Origin: Bacteroidales bacterium
GTDB taxonomy: Bacteria > Bacteroidota > Bacteroidia > Bacteroidales > UBA932
Reading direction: 5' to 3'
NCBI GenBank assembly: GCA_017469745.1
Contig: JAFUFS010000006.1
Location: 38,627-102,626, forward strand
Length of the DNA stretch: 64,000 nt
The notes beneath the pieces are model-generated. The model searched no databases and was not told the origin of the DNA. It saw nothing but the letters and a program-made list of their open reading frames with translations. Position numbers and translations under genes: made by a program. Shown here piece by piece: positions 25,612-33,891 of the stretch (position 1 is the stretch's first letter; each line of letters starts with the position of its first letter).

Positions 25612-25869
25612 ATGGGGAAAAAGGAAAAACTTCTGGCAAGATTCCTGTCCTTACCGAAAGACTTCACTTTTGAAGAGACGGTAACCTTGATGTCTCATTT
25701 TGATTATCATATCCATAACAAAGGAGCGACATCGGGGTCACGAATCAGGTTCAAAAATGAAAAGACAGGGGCATATGTAGACATCCACAGGCCACATCCT
25801 GGAACAGTCATGAAATTGTGGATGTTAAAGGAACTGAAGCATCACTTTGAAAGTAGGGGGTTATTATGA
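25612..25869 (+). CDS. hicA: HicA-family toxin (mRNA interferase)
   Basis: The 85-residue protein has the HicA double-stranded-RNA-binding-like fold: TFEETVTLMSHFDYHIHNKGATSGSRIRF, then DIHRPHPGTVMKLWMLKELKHH. HicA toxins cleave mRNA and are blocked by HicB. The usual catalytic histidine of the Gly-Ser-His motif is replaced by Arg (GSR) here, though other histidines are close, so activity is uncertain. The stop overlaps the hicB start as ATGA. Confidence 0.85.
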   Translation: MGKKEKLLARFLSLPKDFTFEETVTLMSHFDYHIHNKGATSGSRIRFKNEKTGAYVDIHRPHPGTVMKLWMLKELKHHFESRGLL

Positions 25870-26222
25870 AAGATTATCTGGAATACAAAGGTTATAAAGG
25901 TACTGTTGAATACAGCAAAGAAGATGACTGCCTTTGCGGTAAAGTCATCGGGATGAGCAAGGACCTGATCATGTACGAAGGAAGCACTCTGGAAGAGCTT
26001 CGGTCTGATTTCAATAAAGCCGTTGATGACTACATCGCCGGATGTATTGCTGATGGCATCGAACCCAGGAAACCTTTCAGCGGAAAAATGATCCTAAGAA
26101 TCCCCTCCGGACTTCATGAAAGGATTGCCATAAGTGCAAGCTCTTCTGGCAAATCCATAAATGATTATCTGGTTTTCACTCTTGATAAAAACGTTCCACA
26201 GTACGGAACCGACGGACGCTGA
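25866..26222 (+). CDS. hicB: HicB-family antitoxin
   Basis: This 118-residue antitoxin has an N-terminal HicB fold (YKGTVEYSKEDDCLCGKVIG, then EGSTLEELRSDFNKAVDDYI) that binds HicA. A C-terminal ribbon-helix-helix follows (KMILRIPSGLHERIAISASSSGKSINDYLVFTL) that would bind the palindrome upstream of hicA. The order toxin then antitoxin is normal for hicAB. The gene ends one base before the convergent dipeptidase stop. Confidence 0.88.
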   Translation: MKDYLEYKGYKGTVEYSKEDDCLCGKVIGMSKDLIMYEGSTLEELRSDFNKAVDDYIAGCIADGIEPRKPFSGKMILRIPSGLHERIAISASSSGKSINDYLVFTLDKNVPQYGTDGR

Positions 26223-26223
26223 C

Positions 26224-27777
26224 CTAGAAGCCGCGGCCGTGCTTCATCCAGAGGTCTTCCTCCAGCTTGTGCCAGAGGTCGGCGGCAGCATTGTAGATCT
26301 TGGCGGTGTAGGCGTTGAGAGCTGCGGTGGAAGGATTCTTCTCAACTTCAGGAAGTCCCTCGAAACCAAGGTCTTCGATGGTCTGGACATCCTTCATCAC
26401 CCTCTCCTTGTTGGTTTGCCATGCAAGCGTGGCCAGACGGTTCGGCCTGCGGAAGGTCCAGAGAGCTCCTTCAGGAACATAACGCCTCATGCCGCAGGTG
26501 TCGAACGCCGCGGGAAGCTCGGTGGTGCCACTGAATATGGGGAAGCGCGGGCTCTCTCCGGGATTGTCGAGGGCATACCAGCAGACTCCGCCGACAGAAT
26601 CAGGCAACCAGTCACGAGCCTGGATCACCGTTGAATGGGAGCACCAGGCGACAGCTATGGTACGGGTGAATTCAACGGCTCCGGGAGCGACCCCGTTGAT
26701 CATGTTGCGGGTGTCGGTCGTCAGCCAAGGGTTGGCGACTGGACTGACCTTCTTGGTAGCAGGCTTGTCCTTAGTTGCAGGCACGTCCACAAGGAGGTTC
26801 TTGGTCATGTCGAATTCCAGTCCTTCGTAAGTGCCGCGAAGGATTTCCATGACCCTGCGGACATCCACCTTCTCGTCAGGCTTGACAGAGAAAGGAAGAT
26901 CGGGAGCATCGTAAGAAAGTTTTAGGGACGGGGCCAGGGTGTTCAGGATAACATATTCCCTCTCCTTGAAATTCTTGCCGTCTCCGTAGGAGCCATGGTA
27001 GGCCTTCCAGAACACGAAGTCGCCCTCGCCATCCCAGAGGCCATATTCCTTGGCCACAGCCTCGACATTGTCGGAAGCCATGAAATAGTCCTTGTTACTG
27101 CGGTCGATCTTGCCGATCCTGGGGATATTGGCCGAGACTGCGACCTCGTCGTCAGGTACCCTCTGGGCTACCCAGACAGCACCCTTCTTTCCGCGGCCGC
27201 AACCAAGGATCTCGAAGAACCAGGCTTCTTTCTTATCGATCACCGTGATGCACTCTCCTCCGTCGGCATAGCCGTACTTCTCGGCAAGCTCGCCCATCAT
27301 ACGGACTGCGTCGCGGGCATTGTCGCAGCGCTGGAGGGCAATCCTCTGAAGTTCCTCGATGAGGAACATGCTGCTGCCGTTGCGAAGGGTGTCAGGACCG
27401 GAGAACGTGGTCTCTCCCATCGCCACCTGCTTCTCGTTCATGCAAGGATAGGCTGTGTTGAGGTAGGCATAGGTGTGACGAGCCTGAGGGATCTGCCCGG
27501 CGTAGCGGACTCCGGTCGTGTCGCCCCTGAAAGCCGTCCTGCGGGTATTCTTGAATATGTCGACCATCTCCTTGCGCCCATAGTTGGCTGCAGGCTCGAC
27601 GGTTATCCACGTACGGGACACTCCGTCGCAGGTGTGCGAGGTGATGACGGAGCCGTCTGCCGATGCCAGACGCCCGACCACGAGGCTCGTACATTCATCC
27701 CTTGAATACTCGTCATCCTGTCCCCAGGCTGCAAATGCGCAAATCAGCGCGAGGCCCACCGAAAAAAACTTCTTCAT
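26224..27777 (-). CDS. C69-family secreted dipeptidase
   Basis: The 517-residue peptidase is of family C69 (PepD type, Ntn-hydrolase fold), which cleaves dipeptides. The signal peptide ends at AAWGQ. The presumed nucleophile is the cysteine in RDECTSLVVG (Cys29), which needs removal of the leader to be exposed. LASADGSVI and the later TRTIAVAWCSHSTVIQARDWLP block match the family. Export of a C69 enzyme is common in Bacteroidota. A TATCTTTG box lies 26 bases upstream. Confidence 0.9.
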   Translation of the reverse strand: MKKFFSVGLALICAFAAWGQDDEYSRDECTSLVVGRLASADGSVITSHTCDGVSRTWITVEPAANYGRKEMVDIFKNTRRTAFRGDTTGVRYAGQIPQARHTYAYLNTAYPCMNEKQVAMGETTFSGPDTLRNGSSMFLIEELQRIALQRCDNARDAVRMMGELAEKYGYADGGECITVIDKKEAWFFEILGCGRGKKGAVWVAQRVPDDEVAVSANIPRIGKIDRSNKDYFMASDNVEAVAKEYGLWDGEGDFVFWKAYHGSYGDGKNFKEREYVILNTLAPSLKLSYDAPDLPFSVKPDEKVDVRRVMEILRGTYEGLEFDMTKNLLVDVPATKDKPATKKVSPVANPWLTTDTRNMINGVAPGAVEFTRTIAVAWCSHSTVIQARDWLPDSVGGVCWYALDNPGESPRFPIFSGTTELPAAFDTCGMRRYVPEGALWTFRRPNRLATLAWQTNKERVMKDVQTIEDLGFEGLPEVEKNPSTAALNAYTAKIYNAAADLWHKLEEDLWMKHGRGF

Positions 27778-27802
27778 GTCCGTCTTATTATTGTGATGGA
27801 CA

Positions 27803-27810
27803 CAAAGATA
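27803..27810 (-). promoter_or_regulatory. -7 promoter box for the dipeptidase gene
   Basis: Reverse-strand TATCTTTG lies between the end of the exporter operon and the dipeptidase ATG, giving the dipeptidase its own promoter. Confidence 0.6.
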
Positions 27811-27821
27811 AGGAAAGGAAA

Positions 27822-29141
27822 TCAGAATTCCAGCGGACGGCCGCGGTAGAAGTCCAGGAGTTTGGCGGAGTAAAGGTATTCGTAGCGGGAGCGTACCAGG
27901 TCGGACTCGGCCTTAAGCCAGGCATCACGGGACTCGTTGAATTCGGTGATGTTGGCCTTGCCGTTCTCGTATTTGGCTTTCACGAGTTCGAAAGACTCTT
28001 CGGCGCTGGCCTGGGCATCCTGGCTGGAGCGATACTTTTCACCCGCCGCCACGGCGTTGTAGTAAGCCTGCTGGATCTCCTTGTAAAGGGTCTTCTTGGT
28101 GTTCTCGAGCTGGAGCACCTGGTTGGTCCTGGAAAGCTCGGCCTGGCGGACTTGGTTCCTGTTCTGGAAGCCGGTGAATATAGGTACGCTCAGGGAAAGC
28201 CCAAGGTACTGGCTGAAGTTATGCTTGATCTGCTCCATGAAGGCTGCCGACGGGGCCGCGCTCATGGTGTAGTAGTTGGTGCCGATTCCGCCGCTGGCGC
28301 TGAGAGAAGGAAGGAAGGCTCCCTTTGCGCTCTTTATGGAGAACTCAGTAGCATCCAGACGGAATGTCTCTGCCTGGATAGAAGGCTTGTTCTCCACGGC
28401 CTCAGCGTAGATGTCCTCAGGGTTGCCGAGCAGGAGACCGTCGATCGGCACGGCAGGGCGGACTATGCAGAATCCTTCCGGACTGGGAAGTTCAAGAAGC
28501 TGGGAAAGGTCCAGAAGGGAAAGGTTGAGATTGTTCCTGGCCTGGGTGGCGGAAAGTCGGCTCTGCCCGAGGGCGGCTTTCTGCTGTGAGAGCTGGGCGG
28601 GAGATGCCTTGCCGTTTTCAAGCATGGCTGAAAGGCGTTCGACCTGGAGGGAGTCTATTCCCACCTGGTTCATCGCCACGTCCAGGAGTTCCATGTTGTA
28701 GAGGATCTGCACATAGGCCTGGGCCACGTTGACGCTCATGTCTTCCTTCGCCTTCTCAAGGTCGGCCGTGGAAGCCTTGAGGTTCAGAGCCGTCTCCTTG
28801 ATGTTGTTGCTGATCCGAAGGCCGTTGAATATGGGTACTGACGTACCGAGGGATATTCCGGTACTGGTCGTATTGGTGTTGGAATAGGTGTTGTCGGCAG
28901 TAAGGCCTCGGCCGAAGGAGAAATTCTCGCTTGTGCTTCCGCTTACCTGCGGGAGCCGGTTGCCCTTGGCGGTCTCAAGCTGGATCTCCTGCTGCTTGAC
29001 CCTGAGGTCCTGCTGCTGCAGGGTTATGTTGTTCTGCTGGGCATGACGGATGCATTCCGCCAAAGTCCAGGGGCCGCTGTGGTTCTGGCCGAAAGCGGCC
29101 CCTGACACAAAAACAGCTATGAGTAAAAAATGTGGTTTCAT
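27822..29141 (-). CDS. TolC-family outer-membrane efflux protein
   Basis: The roughly 439-residue outer-membrane channel is the exit duct of the exporter encoded upstream. It has a signal peptide ending at AFGQ and the two homologous coiled-coil halves of the OEP family, with repeated patterns such as NGLRISNNIKETALNLKAS and FTGFQNRNQVRQAELSRTNQ. The adaptor stop and this start overlap as TGATG, which selects the ATG at 29141 over the GTG at 29144. It is the last gene of the five-gene operon. Confidence 0.92.
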   Translation of the reverse strand: MKPHFLLIAVFVSGAAFGQNHSGPWTLAECIRHAQQNNITLQQQDLRVKQQEIQLETAKGNRLPQVSGSTSENFSFGRGLTADNTYSNTNTTSTGISLGTSVPIFNGLRISNNIKETALNLKASTADLEKAKEDMSVNVAQAYVQILYNMELLDVAMNQVGIDSLQVERLSAMLENGKASPAQLSQQKAALGQSRLSATQARNNLNLSLLDLSQLLELPSPEGFCIVRPAVPIDGLLLGNPEDIYAEAVENKPSIQAETFRLDATEFSIKSAKGAFLPSLSASGGIGTNYYTMSAAPSAAFMEQIKHNFSQYLGLSLSVPIFTGFQNRNQVRQAELSRTNQVLQLENTKKTLYKEIQQAYYNAVAAGEKYRSSQDAQASAEESFELVKAKYENGKANITEFNESRDAWLKAESDLVRSRYEYLYSAKLLDFYRGRPLEF

Positions 29142-30235
29142 CACTTCTTATCGATTATCTGGTTGCCACGTACCTTGTCACCCTCCTTCAGGCCGGACTT
29201 GATCTCGATGTTGATTCCGTCGGAAAGTCCTGTGGTGACAGGGATCTTGTCATACTTCTTCTCTCCCTTCACAAGATAGACGAAGGAGGAGTCTCCGCTG
29301 AAGGTCAGTGCGCTCTCAGGAACCGAAAGGACACCCTCGACACCCTCCAGAAGGATCTCGGCATTGGCGCTGTAGCCGGAACGTACGGTGACGCTGTCAG
29401 GAACGGTCAGGGCCGCCTTGATCTCGAACTCGTTGGTTCCGTTCTTCTCCTGGGCCTTGGGCGAGATGAACTCCATGACGGCATCCAGCTGCACGTCCTT
29501 GAGGGCTCCGACGGTGATCTTCATCGGAACGCCTTCCTTGACACGGCCTACCTCTGTCTCGTCGATGAAGCCGTCGAAGATCAGGTCGCCCATGTTGGCC
29601 ACGGTGGCGATGGTGGTTCCGTCGTTGAAGGTGTTGCTCTGGGTCACGGAGTTTCCGACCTTGACAGGAATGTCCAGGATGAGACCGGAAATGGTGGACC
29701 TGATGAGGGTCGAGCTGGACTTGGCGTTACTCTTGGAGACACCGTCACGGACCACCTCGAGGGTCTCGATGGCTGCTGCCTTCTCTTCCTTGGCCTGGTC
29801 GAGGGCCTGACGCACCTGGTCATATTCCTCGGCACTCACCAGATTCTTGTCGAACAGGGCCTTCTCGCGGTCGTAGTTGGTCTGGGCCTGCTTGAGGTTG
29901 ATCTCGGCTAGGCGGACCCTGGACTGGGCGGAGCTCAGGGAACTCATCTCGGGGATGACCTTCACCTTGGCGATGACCTCGCCCTCGGTGACTTTTTCTC
30001 CGGCGACCTTGTAGAGCTCGGAGATGATGCCGCTGATCTGGGGCTTGATGTTGACTTCGTCACGTGGAATGATCTTTCCGGTCACGACGGAAGTCTTGCG
30101 GATGTCCTTGATGGAGGCCTCCAGCTGTTCGTACTTGATCTCCTTCGGACGGGAGTTCCTCCACAGGGCCACGAAGGTACCTATGAACACGATGGCGACC
30201 AGCGCCAGGATAATGTACTTAAGGTTCTTTTTCAT
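29141..30235 (-). CDS. MacA-like periplasmic adaptor (HlyD family)
   Basis: This 364-residue adaptor bridges inner-membrane ABC permeases and the TolC-like channel. It has an N-terminal membrane anchor (ILALVAIVFIGTFVALW) and a lipoyl-like half QISGIISELYKVAGEKVTEGEVIAKV. A coiled-coil hairpin spans residues about 95-165, the second lipoyl half is STISGLILDIPVKVGNSVT, and beta-barrel and membrane-proximal domains follow. It sits 12 bases downstream of a permease gene. Confidence 0.92.
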   Translation of the reverse strand: MKKNLKYIILALVAIVFIGTFVALWRNSRPKEIKYEQLEASIKDIRKTSVVTGKIIPRDEVNIKPQISGIISELYKVAGEKVTEGEVIAKVKVIPEMSSLSSAQSRVRLAEINLKQAQTNYDREKALFDKNLVSAEEYDQVRQALDQAKEEKAAAIETLEVVRDGVSKSNAKSSSTLIRSTISGLILDIPVKVGNSVTQSNTFNDGTTIATVANMGDLIFDGFIDETEVGRVKEGVPMKITVGALKDVQLDAVMEFISPKAQEKNGTNEFEIKAALTVPDSVTVRSGYSANAEILLEGVEGVLSVPESALTFSGDSSFVYLVKGEKKYDKIPVTTGLSDGINIEIKSGLKEGDKVRGNQIIDKK

Positions 30236-30247
30236 ATCATCGTTCTT

Positions 30248-31498
30248 TTATTCATCTCTCATTGCATCCACAGGCTTGATATTCATTGCGCGGAGGGCGG
30301 GGGCAAGTCCCGCCAGCACTCCAAGTACGACCAGGAGCAGCAAGACTGCTATTCCGGTCCAGAATCCTATCTGGAAGGACACCGTGGAACCCACGTCGGG
30401 CATGGAAGAAACCACGCTTCCGGCACCCCACAGGATCAGCACGGAAAACAGGATTCCGAACATTCCGGCAAGGATCGTAAGGCCGATGCTCTCGGTTATG
30501 ATCTGCGAAAGGATCATCTTCGGAGTCGCTCCGATGGCCCTGCGGATGCCGATCTCGGTTGTACGTTCCTTGACTGTGACCATCATGATGTTCGAGACTC
30601 CGATGGCTCCTGCCAGTAGGGTTCCGAGGCCTACCAGGATGACCAGGATGTTGACTCCCTTGAAGAGGTTGTCCACTATCCTGAATATCTTTTCCGTGTC
30701 CAGCATCATTATGGCATTGTTGTCGTCCGGAGCAATGGAATGCCGTTTCGAAAGGATTCCGCGGACCTTTTCCTGTGCAGCATCAGAATCTACGCCTTCC
30801 TTGAGGGTCATGCAGATGATGTCGAACTTGCCTCCCCGGTTGTTCAACCTGTTCATCAACTGGTAAGGAATGACCACGCTCTGGTTGGGGCTGCCGTTGA
30901 TGTTTATTCCAGAATTGCGGTCGTCGACACCTATGATCTGGAAATACGAGTCCTTGACTTTTATGTACTCTCCGGTCGGGTCGCCTCCTTCTGGAAAAAG
31001 GTTCGAATACACCCTTTTCCCTATCACGCAGACCTTCCTCTCCTGTTCGCAGTCCACTTCATTGATCCAGCGGCCATAGAGCATCTTCGGCGTCTCGATC
31101 CTGACATATTCATAGGACAGTCCCTTCAGGATTCCGGAGTAGGTGTTTTCCTTGTAGGACATTCCCTGTCCCCAGTCTGAGTCCATCATGGTCACGACGT
31201 CCGTCTCCGGCACGAGGGTTTTGATGGCTTCGATGTCTGTTTTATCAAGGTGCCAGGTGCGGTCCCTCTTGAACCCTCCATAGGGTTTGGACGTATTGTT
31301 GCTTCCCACTATAACCGCATTGGAGGTGAAGCCGGCGAAGTTCTGGTTCAGGATGGACTTGAGGCCGTCGCCTCCGCCAAGCATGATCAGGAGCATGAAT
31401 ATTCCCCAGAATATTCCGAAACCGGTCAGGAGGGTCCTGCTGCGGTTGCGGGCCAGGGTGTCAACTATTTCCTTGTATCTGTCAATGTCGAATCTCAT
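30248..31498 (-). CDS. MacB-type ABC transporter permease
   Basis: This 416-residue permease has one N-terminal membrane span, a periplasmic MacB_PCD domain (residues 45-250), and three C-terminal FtsX-domain spans. ERTTEIGIRRAIGATPKMI is the coupling-helix region facing the ATPase. Unlike E. coli MacB the ATPase is not fused; it is encoded separately upstream. The MacA/TolC partners suggest export of peptides, macrolides or lipids; the substrate is unknown. Confidence 0.92.
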   Translation of the reverse strand: MRFDIDRYKEIVDTLARNRSRTLLTGFGIFWGIFMLLIMLGGGDGLKSILNQNFAGFTSNAVIVGSNNTSKPYGGFKRDRTWHLDKTDIEAIKTLVPETDVVTMMDSDWGQGMSYKENTYSGILKGLSYEYVRIETPKMLYGRWINEVDCEQERKVCVIGKRVYSNLFPEGGDPTGEYIKVKDSYFQIIGVDDRNSGININGSPNQSVVIPYQLMNRLNNRGGKFDIICMTLKEGVDSDAAQEKVRGILSKRHSIAPDDNNAIMMLDTEKIFRIVDNLFKGVNILVILVGLGTLLAGAIGVSNIMMVTVKERTTEIGIRRAIGATPKMILSQIITESIGLTILAGMFGILFSVLILWGAGSVVSSMPDVGSTVSFQIGFWTGIAVLLLLVVLGVLAGLAPALRAMNIKPVDAMRDE

Positions 31499-31510
31499 GG
31501 CTCCTCCCTC

Positions 31511-32773
31511 CTATTTTTCAGCTCTCAGGGCCTCGATCGGGCGCACCCTTGCACCCTTCCAGGCCGGAATGATTCCGGCGATGGTTCCTGCCACGATCAG
31601 AAGCAGCGTCGCCTCGATCGCAACATCGAAACCTACTCCGATGTTTTTGAATATGTACATCTGCATGATTCCCATGTCCATGGGATGCGAGCCGATGGTC
31701 TTGTCAAGGGCGAAGTCCGCCACCATGCCGATAACCATGCCAATGTAGCCGAAGAAGGCGGTAATCACGACGCTTTCCACCACGATTAGTTTCATGATCG
31801 AAAGAGGCTTGGCGCCCAGGGCCTTGCGGATCCCGAACTCATGGATCCTCTCCTTGACGGTAATGAGCATGATGTTGGAGACTCCTACTATTCCGCTGAG
31901 CAAGGTCAGCAGTCCAAGTATCCAGAGGGCTGTGCGCATGATCCGGACCGCCTTGCTGATCTCCTGGTTGCTGAGATAGTAGTTGCTAAGATAGGTTGTC
32001 CTGGTGTCTTCGGGATCCATTCCATGGAAGATATTCATCGCCCTCTTGTAGCCTTTTTCGAACTCCTCGTTGGCTTCCTTGGTCTCCAGGTCATGGAATT
32101 CCATGGTGATCCGGCTGAGCCAGGCGCCCTCGGTACGCATTGTCTTCGCCGTTGAATACGGGATGTAGGAATTATGACCCCAGGATTGCTCCTCCGCCTC
32201 AACGATACCTATTACTTTGAACGGTATGTCGCCCATGTTGATGTGGCGGCCAAGGATCTTGGAATAGTCCTTGTCGTCTCCGAGCAGCTGGGTGGCTGCA
32301 TTATCATCTATGACTATGTGCTTGCTCTTGTCCTTTATGTCACTCTTGTTGATAAAGCGTCCGGCCACCAGGTTCAGCCTCCAGACATCCTTGAGCTGGG
32401 GGTCCACTCCCATGATATATGAAGAAAGAGCCTCCTTCCCAAGGCTCAGGGTGTCGGAGAAGTCCAGGCTTCCGTAGGCCCTGTCGATCTTCTCGCTGAA
32501 CTGCTCGGAGAAGGCGATGTCACGGTCGTTGAAGCGGAGGACCGTACCTTCCTTTATTCCGTTGTAAGGCTTGCTGGTGGATCCCGGATAGACGGCTATT
32601 ATGTTCTGGACCGTGTCGAAGGCATTGTTCATCAGCGCATTCATGAGTCCGTTGCCGGTCCCCAGAAGTACGATGATGATAATGATTCCCCAGCTCACCG
32701 CAAACCCGGTAAGGGCGGTGCGCAGCTTGTTCTGCCGCAGGGTACTCCATATTTCCGTAAAAAGGTCGAACAT
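31511..32773 (-). CDS. MacB-type ABC transporter permease, second paralogue
   Basis: This 420-residue permease has the same layout as its neighbour: N-terminal span, MacB_PCD periplasmic domain, and three C-terminal spans with the coupling segment ERIHEFGIRKALGAKPLSI. The two permeases are diverged paralogues with 12-base spacing and probably form a heterodimer. The N-terminal LRQNKLRTALTGFAVSWGI segment is characteristic of the Bacteroidota members. Confidence 0.92.
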   Translation of the reverse strand: MFDLFTEIWSTLRQNKLRTALTGFAVSWGIIIIIVLLGTGNGLMNALMNNAFDTVQNIIAVYPGSTSKPYNGIKEGTVLRFNDRDIAFSEQFSEKIDRAYGSLDFSDTLSLGKEALSSYIMGVDPQLKDVWRLNLVAGRFINKSDIKDKSKHIVIDDNAATQLLGDDKDYSKILGRHINMGDIPFKVIGIVEAEEQSWGHNSYIPYSTAKTMRTEGAWLSRITMEFHDLETKEANEEFEKGYKRAMNIFHGMDPEDTRTTYLSNYYLSNQEISKAVRIMRTALWILGLLTLLSGIVGVSNIMLITVKERIHEFGIRKALGAKPLSIMKLIVVESVVITAFFGYIGMVIGMVADFALDKTIGSHPMDMGIMQMYIFKNIGVGFDVAIEATLLLIVAGTIAGIIPAWKGARVRPIEALRAEK

Positions 32774-32784
32774 ATTCCTGCGGT

Positions 32785-33507
32785 TTACTTCAGGACTCCG
32801 TCAGATCCGAACCGCATCGCATCATGTGCGCGGTTCTCCTCGATCTGTCCGATCACTCCGTCCTTGATGTGGATTATCTTGTTGGTGTAGTTTGCGACTC
32901 CGCTCTCGTGGGTTACAACGATTATGGTAAGCTTGTCCCTTTCATTGAGCTCCTTGAGGAGTTCCATGATCTCGACTGAAGTCTTGGAGTCGAGGGCTCC
33001 CGTGGGCGCGTCGGCAAGGATGATGTCTGGCTTGGTCACCAGGGCGCGGGCGATCGCCACCCTCTGCTTCTGGCCGCCGGACATCTCGTTGGGATAGTGT
33101 CCGGCCCAGTCCTTAAGGCCAAGACGCTCGATGTATTCCATCGCCATCTCATGGCGCTTGTGGCGGCTGACTCCCTGGTAGAAAAGAGGCAGCTCGACGT
33201 TCTCGACCGCGGTCTTGAAGCCGATAAGATTATAGGACTGGAAGATGAATCCGATCATCTTGTTGCGGTACTCGGCGGCCTTGGCCTCTGTGAGATCCCA
33301 GATCAACTTCCCGTCGATCCTGTACTCGCCGGAATCGTAGTTGTCAAGGATGCCCAGAATGTTCAGCAGGGTAGATTTTCCGGAACCGGAAGCACCCATG
33401 ATGGACACGAATTCCCCTCGCTCGATTCCAAGGTTGATTCCTTTCAGAACATGCAGAGGCTGTGCTCCAAAATATGTCTTGTTGACGTCTTTAAGCTCAA
33501 TCAGCAT
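32785..33507 (-). CDS. ABC transporter ATPase (MacB/LolD type)
   Basis: This 240-residue ATPase energises the two permeases. Walker A GASGSGKST, Q-loop FIFQSYNLIG, signature MSGGQKQRVAIARAL, and Walker B IILADAPTGALDSKT with switch HESG are all present. The Walker B Asp-Ala-Pro variant replaces the usual Asp-Glu-Pro: the glutamate normally needed for efficient hydrolysis reads as alanine. It is the first gene of the operon. Confidence 0.93.
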   Translation of the reverse strand: MLIELKDVNKTYFGAQPLHVLKGINLGIERGEFVSIMGASGSGKSTLLNILGILDNYDSGEYRIDGKLIWDLTEAKAAEYRNKMIGFIFQSYNLIGFKTAVENVELPLFYQGVSRHKRHEMAMEYIERLGLKDWAGHYPNEMSGGQKQRVAIARALVTKPDIILADAPTGALDSKTSVEIMELLKELNERDKLTIIVVTHESGVANYTNKIIHIKDGVIGQIEENRAHDAMRFGSDGVLK

Positions 33508-33553
33508 ACGTTTTCGTCTTATTTGTTCGGTGTATTATTTTACTAATACACTG

Positions 33554-33561
33554 CAAAGATA
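33554..33561 (-). promoter_or_regulatory. -7 promoter box of the ABC exporter operon
   Basis: Reverse-strand TATCTTTG with a TTGC 18 bases further upstream lies 46 bases before the ATPase start. It would drive all five exporter genes. Confidence 0.65.
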
Positions 33562-33601
33562 CAGATGTTTTTGTAATTTGCAACACCTTAAGGACAAAAA
33601 T

Positions 33602-33635
33602 CGGCCCATACTCTATGAAATAGACGTACGGGCCG
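33602..33635 (-). terminator. Hairpin with T-tract after the mini-ORF
   Basis: On the reverse strand CGGCCCGTAC pairs with GTATGGGCCG (one G-T pair) around a 14-base loop and is followed by ATTTTT: a plausible intrinsic terminator for a transcript from 33.7-33.9 kb. Confidence 0.6.
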
Positions 33636-33661
33636 TAAAAATGTAACGGAATATATTCCTT

Positions 33662-33739
33662 TTAGAAGCCGATCTGCTGAGCTCCTTTGCCTGAATATGT
33701 GGCGATTTTACCATTATAATTGGAGTGCCTGGTACACAT
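33662..33739 (-). CDS. 25-residue mini-ORF of unknown function
   Basis: The reverse-strand ATG...TAA frame encodes a basic 25-residue peptide: MCTRHSNYNGKI, then ATYSGKGAQQIGF. It lies in the 384-base gap between the exporter operon and the phosphatase gene, between a perfect 10-pair hairpin upstream and a terminator downstream. This arrangement suggests a small transcript or a retained gene tail, but I recognise no family and coding is uncertain. The rest of the gap shows nothing else except the exporter promoter. Confidence 0.3.
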   Translation of the reverse strand: MCTRHSNYNGKIATYSGKGAQQIGF

Positions 33740-33765
33740 ACGATTGATTATTAGGTATTTAAACA

Positions 33766-33797
33766 ATTAGACGGTGCTGATTTAGCAACCGTCTAAT
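33766..33797. terminator. Perfect hairpin downstream of the phosphatase gene
   Basis: ATTAGACGGT and ACCGTCTAAT form a perfect 10-pair stem, with three further pairs (GCT/AGC) inside. It lies 95 bases after the phosphatase stop on the reverse strand and could end that transcript. The T-run is short. Confidence 0.45.
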
Positions 33798-33891
33798 ATT
33801 ATTATCTTTTGAATATCAACCACTTCCATAACAGGCCAATCTGCCACGAGGGGTGATGTGTGAAAGAACGGCCGGGGATCAGGAAGGCTGG

